From assembly GCA_021324035.1 (NCBI GenBank), contig JAJPJU010000243.1, positions 1 through 6,354 on the forward strand: a DNA stretch of 6,354 nt. The letters run 5' to 3'. Numbering within the stretch: the first letter of the stretch is position 1; each line of letters begins with the position of its first letter. Made by a program: the position numbers and the translations under genes. Origin of the DNA: Spartobacteria bacterium. GTDB lineage: Bacteria; Verrucomicrobiota; Verrucomicrobiia; Chthoniobacterales; UBA10450. Shown piece after piece: positions 3,757 through 6,354 of this stretch. Under the pieces are notes generated by a model that had not been told where the DNA came from, did not search any database, and saw nothing but the letters and a program-made list of their open reading frames with translations.

Positions 3757-5187
3757 TTACGCCAGCAAATCGTAGCCGCGTGCACCGGTAATCCGTTTTG
3801 TCACGAATTCTCCGACGGCCTCCGGCTTCGACAAAATCACGCGCGCGTCCACGTCGGGCGCATCTGCCTCGGTCCGCGCCAGTAATGGCTGATCGATCAA
3901 CAACTTTAGTTTTCGGCCCACAATTTTTGCCGCATTAGCGTGGGCGATTTTCTGCTGGAGAGACATCGCCGCCCGGTAACGCGCGTTTTTAATCTTCGCC
4001 GGAATTTGCCCGGGCATTTTAGCGGCGCGCGACCCGTCCTCGCGGGAATATTTGAAAATTCCCAGTCTCTCGAACCGGACGCGCTCGATGAATTCGACAA
4101 GAGATTCAAATTCTTCGTCGGTCTCGCCGGGAAATCCGACGATGAAAGTTGTGCGGATGGCGAGTCCCGGAATCCCGGCCCGCAATTTCTCGATCAAGCG
4201 TTCGATATGTTCGCGCGAAGTTTCTCGCCGCATCCGTTGGAGCATCGATTCGTGGATATGCTGAAGCGGGATATCGATGTAGCGCGCGACTTTGTCGCAG
4301 GCCGCAATCGTTTCGATTAACTCATCACTCCAATGCGCCGGGTGGGTGTAGAGAAGCCGGACCCAAAAGTCGCCGTCGAATTTCTGGATTTCGCGAAGCA
4401 AGCGAGAAAGCGATGGGCCGCGGCTGGAGTCGACCGGCTGGCGCGGACCCGCTTTCTCCGTCCACAAATCCATTCCGTAATAGGTCGTGTCCTGACTGAT
4501 TAAATTGAATTCGCGAACTCCCTCCGCGACTAGACCGCGGATCTCCGCCAGAACGGATTCCATCGGCCGGCTGCGATGTTTTCCGCGCATCTGCGGGATC
4601 ACGCAGAAGGTGCAGGGATGATTGCAGCCCTCCGCGATCTTTACATAAACCGAATGGGCCGGGGTCAATCGAAACCGGGGCGTGTCGTAATCCGGGATGT
4701 AGGTCGGCCGCGCGCTGGCAAAGGCAAGCTCGAGATCAGAAACGCCGAACGTTGAACGTCCAACATCGAACATCGAACTGGCCGAATTCGGCGTTGGGCG
4801 TTTGGGATTGGGCGTTGGGCGTTTGCTGAGTACGTTCTCCACAATCTCACCGAGTTGGGAAACCTGATCGAGTCCGATGAACGCATCGACTTCCGGCATT
4901 TCCTCGCGCAACTCACGCGCGAACCGTTGTGACATGCAGCCGCTCACGATCAATTTTTGTCCAGGACGCTTGCTCAGTCCGCGCGCCTGATGAGCATTGA
5001 GAATCGCCTCGATCGATTCCTCCTTTGCCGAATCGATGAACGCGCACGTGTTTATCACCAGCACGTCGGCGTCATCGGCGGAGGAAGTGATTTCCATTCC
5101 CCGTTGCAGAACACTGCCGAGCATAATTTCGGCATCCACCAAATTCTTGGCGCATCCGAGGCTGACCATGCCGACCTTTGTGCTCAT
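3757..5187 (-). CDS. rimO: Ribosomal protein S12 methylthiotransferase RimO, with a repeat-derived insertion
   Basis: Radical-SAM enzyme of the MTTase family that adds a methylthio group to the conserved aspartate of ribosomal protein S12. Domains in order: N-terminal UPF0004 domain with the auxiliary cluster cysteines Cys12 (SLGCAKN), Cys48 (NTCAFI) and Cys84 (SGCMSQR); radical-SAM domain with CNHPCTFC (Cys188, Cys192, Cys195); C-terminal TRAM-like domain from about residue 415. SLGCAKN and the EGCNHPCTFC context point to RimO rather than MiaB. At 476 residues it is about 30-35 longer than the usual 440; the excess is residues about 121-153 (KRPTPNP, KRPTPNS, SMFDVGRSTFG), a repeat insertion in the linker. 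All catalytic residues are intact, so it should be functional. ATG at 5187 gives the family N-terminus; no Shine-Dalgarno is present (the upstream bases are CCTCC). It follows rodZ by 23 bp. Confidence 0.95.
   Translation of the reverse strand: MSTKVGMVSLGCAKNLVDAEIMLGSVLQRGMEITSSADDADVLVINTCAFIDSAKEESIEAILNAHQARGLSKRPGQKLIVSGCMSQRFARELREEMPEVDAFIGLDQVSQLGEIVENVLSKRPTPNPKRPTPNSASSMFDVGRSTFGVSDLELAFASARPTYIPDYDTPRFRLTPAHSVYVKIAEGCNHPCTFCVIPQMRGKHRSRPMESVLAEIRGLVAEGVREFNLISQDTTYYGMDLWTEKAGPRQPVDSSRGPSLSRLLREIQKFDGDFWVRLLYTHPAHWSDELIETIAACDKVARYIDIPLQHIHESMLQRMRRETSREHIERLIEKLRAGIPGLAIRTTFIVGFPGETDEEFESLVEFIERVRFERLGIFKYSREDGSRAAKMPGQIPAKIKNARYRAAMSLQQKIAHANAAKIVGRKLKLLIDQPLLARTEADAPDVDARVILSKPEAVGEFVTKRITGARGYDLLA
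4743..4823 (-). repeat. Heptanucleotide-periodic array inserted in frame in rimO
   Basis: Read on the minus strand, 81 bp divide into eleven 7-bp units with one 4-bp break (4778-4781): AACGCCC, AACGCCC, AATCCCA, AACGCCC, AACGCCG, AATTCGG, break, then TTCGATG, TTCGATG, TTGGACG, TTCAACG, TTCGGCG. Three units equal 21 bp, so the protein shows a 7-residue repeat (KRPTPNP/KRPTPNS). I recall the RPTPN and SMFDVGRS readings as typical of dispersed repeats in Verrucomicrobiota. It sits between the UPF0004 and radical-SAM domains, where a protein tolerates extra length. Confidence 0.82.
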
Positions 5188-5210
5188 GGAGGAACGCGGG
5201 CGCCGGCCGC

Positions 5211-6354
5211 TTACTCGACGGTGACGTCTGTGTCGTCCCCGCTCACCGGTTTTCCATTCTTCGTGATTCGAACGGCGTCCCGATCCAAAACGCGAACGGC
5301 AATCTTTTGGCCGCGAAATTCAACTGGCCCGTCGGACGGTGAAATCCAACGTTCGAAAGCATTTGATCCATTATCGACCACCACTTTGATGTAGGTTTTC
5401 TTCAGCGGCTTGATTGCAACCTGATTAGTACCTTTCTCTTCAGGCGGTTTTTGGGCGGCTTCGGCTTCCGCTAACTCCTCCGGTTTGACAGGCTCAGCGC
5501 GACGCACCTCCGGTTCTTTGGAAGGTGCGGCGCTCGCTTTCGCAATGGCCGGCTTGCTGTTTTCGAACTGCGGTCCCACGGATGATCGCGGTGCAGTGGC
5601 GGCAGGCGACGGTTTCTTCGTCGCGCCGGAATTGGCATTCGCTATGGCCGGAACAAAAGCTTCCGGTATCGAAATCGATGGCGCGGGCGTCGCGGGCTTC
5701 TTCGTCGATTCCACCATTGCTACTGGAGCCTGAGACGGCGCGTGTGATGGAGCCTGAGCAACGGGCGACGGCGCCTTTGAGGGCGCTTGCGCCACCGGGG
5801 CGGCCGTTGGGGCAGCAGTTTGTTGGACCGGCGCCTGGGTCGGTGCGGTTTGTGGCGGTGCAGCTTGGGCTTGGGCCGGCGCCGATTGAGCAGGTTGCGG
5901 CGACTCGGACGACGTCGGTTGGGGAACGCCGACCATTTGATGCGGAGAAATTCTTTGGATATTCAAAATCAATCGCATCGCCACGAAACCGACCACGATC
6001 ACGCCGACCGCGATCAGGATTGGAAATGGCGATGAACGATCGCGTGAGCGGGGCGCTCTCGGCATTCGGGCTGAGGCTGCTGGTCGGGTCGGCCGAACTT
6101 TTCTCGGTTTCGGCGCCGGCTGATCTTGCAGGTAGGAATAACCGTCAACGGTCACTTGCTGCGATGTTTCGAACGCGTCCAAATATGGCGTCACGTCGAC
6201 GTCGAGAAACTTTCCGTAGATCAACAGAAAGCCTTTGGCGTAGGCGAGACTTGGAAATTGGGAAAAATCGTCCGCCTCAATCTCGGCCAGCCGCGACGGA
6301 CGGATTTTGGTCAGCCGCGCCGCTTCGTCGAGCGTGAGCCCGCGTGCGATTCGC
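5211..6354 (-). CDS. rodZ: RodZ-like cell-shape protein, 5' end missing at right edge
   Basis: Inner-membrane protein that links the MreB cytoskeleton to the wall-elongation machinery. The frame is open to the right edge, giving 380 visible residues. Seen in order: a RodZ-type helix-turn-helix (RIARGLTLDEAARLTKIRPS ... AYAKGFLLIYGKFL) at visible residues 1 to about 60; a basic Pro/Arg-rich stretch; one transmembrane segment (about 109-132, PILIAVGVIVVGFVAM); a long Ala/Pro/Gln-rich linker with VAQAPS and APSQAP repeats; and a C-terminal domain (about 315-380, YIKVVVDNGSNAFERWI and GQKIAVRVLDRDAVRITKNG) matching the RodZ DUF4115 periplasmic domain. This order is the classic RodZ layout. A TTG at 6224 could be taken as a start, but it falls inside the helix-turn-helix domain, so the true start is outside the window. 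rimO follows at 23 bp, so the two are probably cotranscribed. Confidence 0.9.
   Translation of the reverse strand, partial: RIARGLTLDEAARLTKIRPSRLAEIEADDFSQFPSLAYAKGFLLIYGKFLDVDVTPYLDAFETSQQVTVDGYSYLQDQPAPKPRKVRPTRPAASARMPRAPRSRDRSSPFPILIAVGVIVVGFVAMRLILNIQRISPHQMVGVPQPTSSESPQPAQSAPAQAQAAPPQTAPTQAPVQQTAAPTAAPVAQAPSKAPSPVAQAPSHAPSQAPVAMVESTKKPATPAPSISIPEAFVPAIANANSGATKKPSPAATAPRSSVGPQFENSKPAIAKASAAPSKEPEVRRAEPVKPEELAEAEAAQKPPEEKGTNQVAIKPLKKTYIKVVVDNGSNAFERWISPSDGPVEFRGQKIAVRVLDRDAVRITKNGKPVSGDDTDVTVE

Noticed and set aside
4665..4916. 83-codon minus-strand frame with RPIPN and MLDVQRS words
   Set aside because: It is an alternative reading of the heptamer array inside rimO; rimO is intact, so this is not a separate gene.
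5525..6337. 270-codon plus-strand frame opposite rodZ
   Set aside because: Arg/Pro/Ala-rich antisense shadow of the GC-rich RodZ linker and helix-turn-helix; no domain.

Overview
The window looks like chromosomal DNA of a soil-type member of the Verrucomicrobiota (Chthoniobacterales/Udaeobacter-like is my best guess). Lineage evidence is by pattern only: a protein kinase that opens with a small zinc ribbon, a TPR-protein tail of the DPRFQKLCEE kind, dispersed heptanucleotide repeats, a rodZ-rimO pair, and a proline-rich tail-anchored protein next to thioredoxin. Every intact gene I can support lies on the minus strand; only one gene relic is on the plus strand.

Reading in the direction of transcription (right to left): (i) 6354-3757 holds the 3' part of rodZ, a membrane-bound cell-shape protein running off the right edge, followed 23 bp later by rimO, the ribosomal protein S12 methylthiotransferase. 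rimO carries an in-frame, 7-bp-periodic repeat insertion between its first two domains. (ii) After an 89-bp gap comes a proline-rich tail-anchored protein of unknown role, translationally coupled (TGATG) to trxA, thioredoxin (3667-2847). A hairpin sits at the end of trxA. (iii) The 284-bp intergenic stretch 2846-2563 contains a 74-bp repeat element with terminal inverted repeats and a separate nested inverted-repeat structure. (iv) A secreted Gly/Tyr/His-rich protein with an 18-bp tandem repeat and, 10 bp later, a secreted N-acetylmuramoyl-L-alanine amidase form a likely envelope operon (2562-1293). (v) The 457-bp stretch 1292-836 has no intact gene; it contains the 3' relic of a plus-strand TPR protein and two tandem sigma-54-like (-24/-12) promoter elements. 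(vi) These elements point into an operon of a response regulator with a Fis-like C-terminal helix-turn-helix (835-236) and, 11 bp later, the N-terminus of a zinc-ribbon Ser/Thr protein kinase that leaves the window at its left edge.

The most interesting parts are the regulator-kinase pair behind tandem sigma-54-like elements, the heptamer array inside rimO, and the unexplained structured DNA upstream of the Gly-rich/amidase operon.
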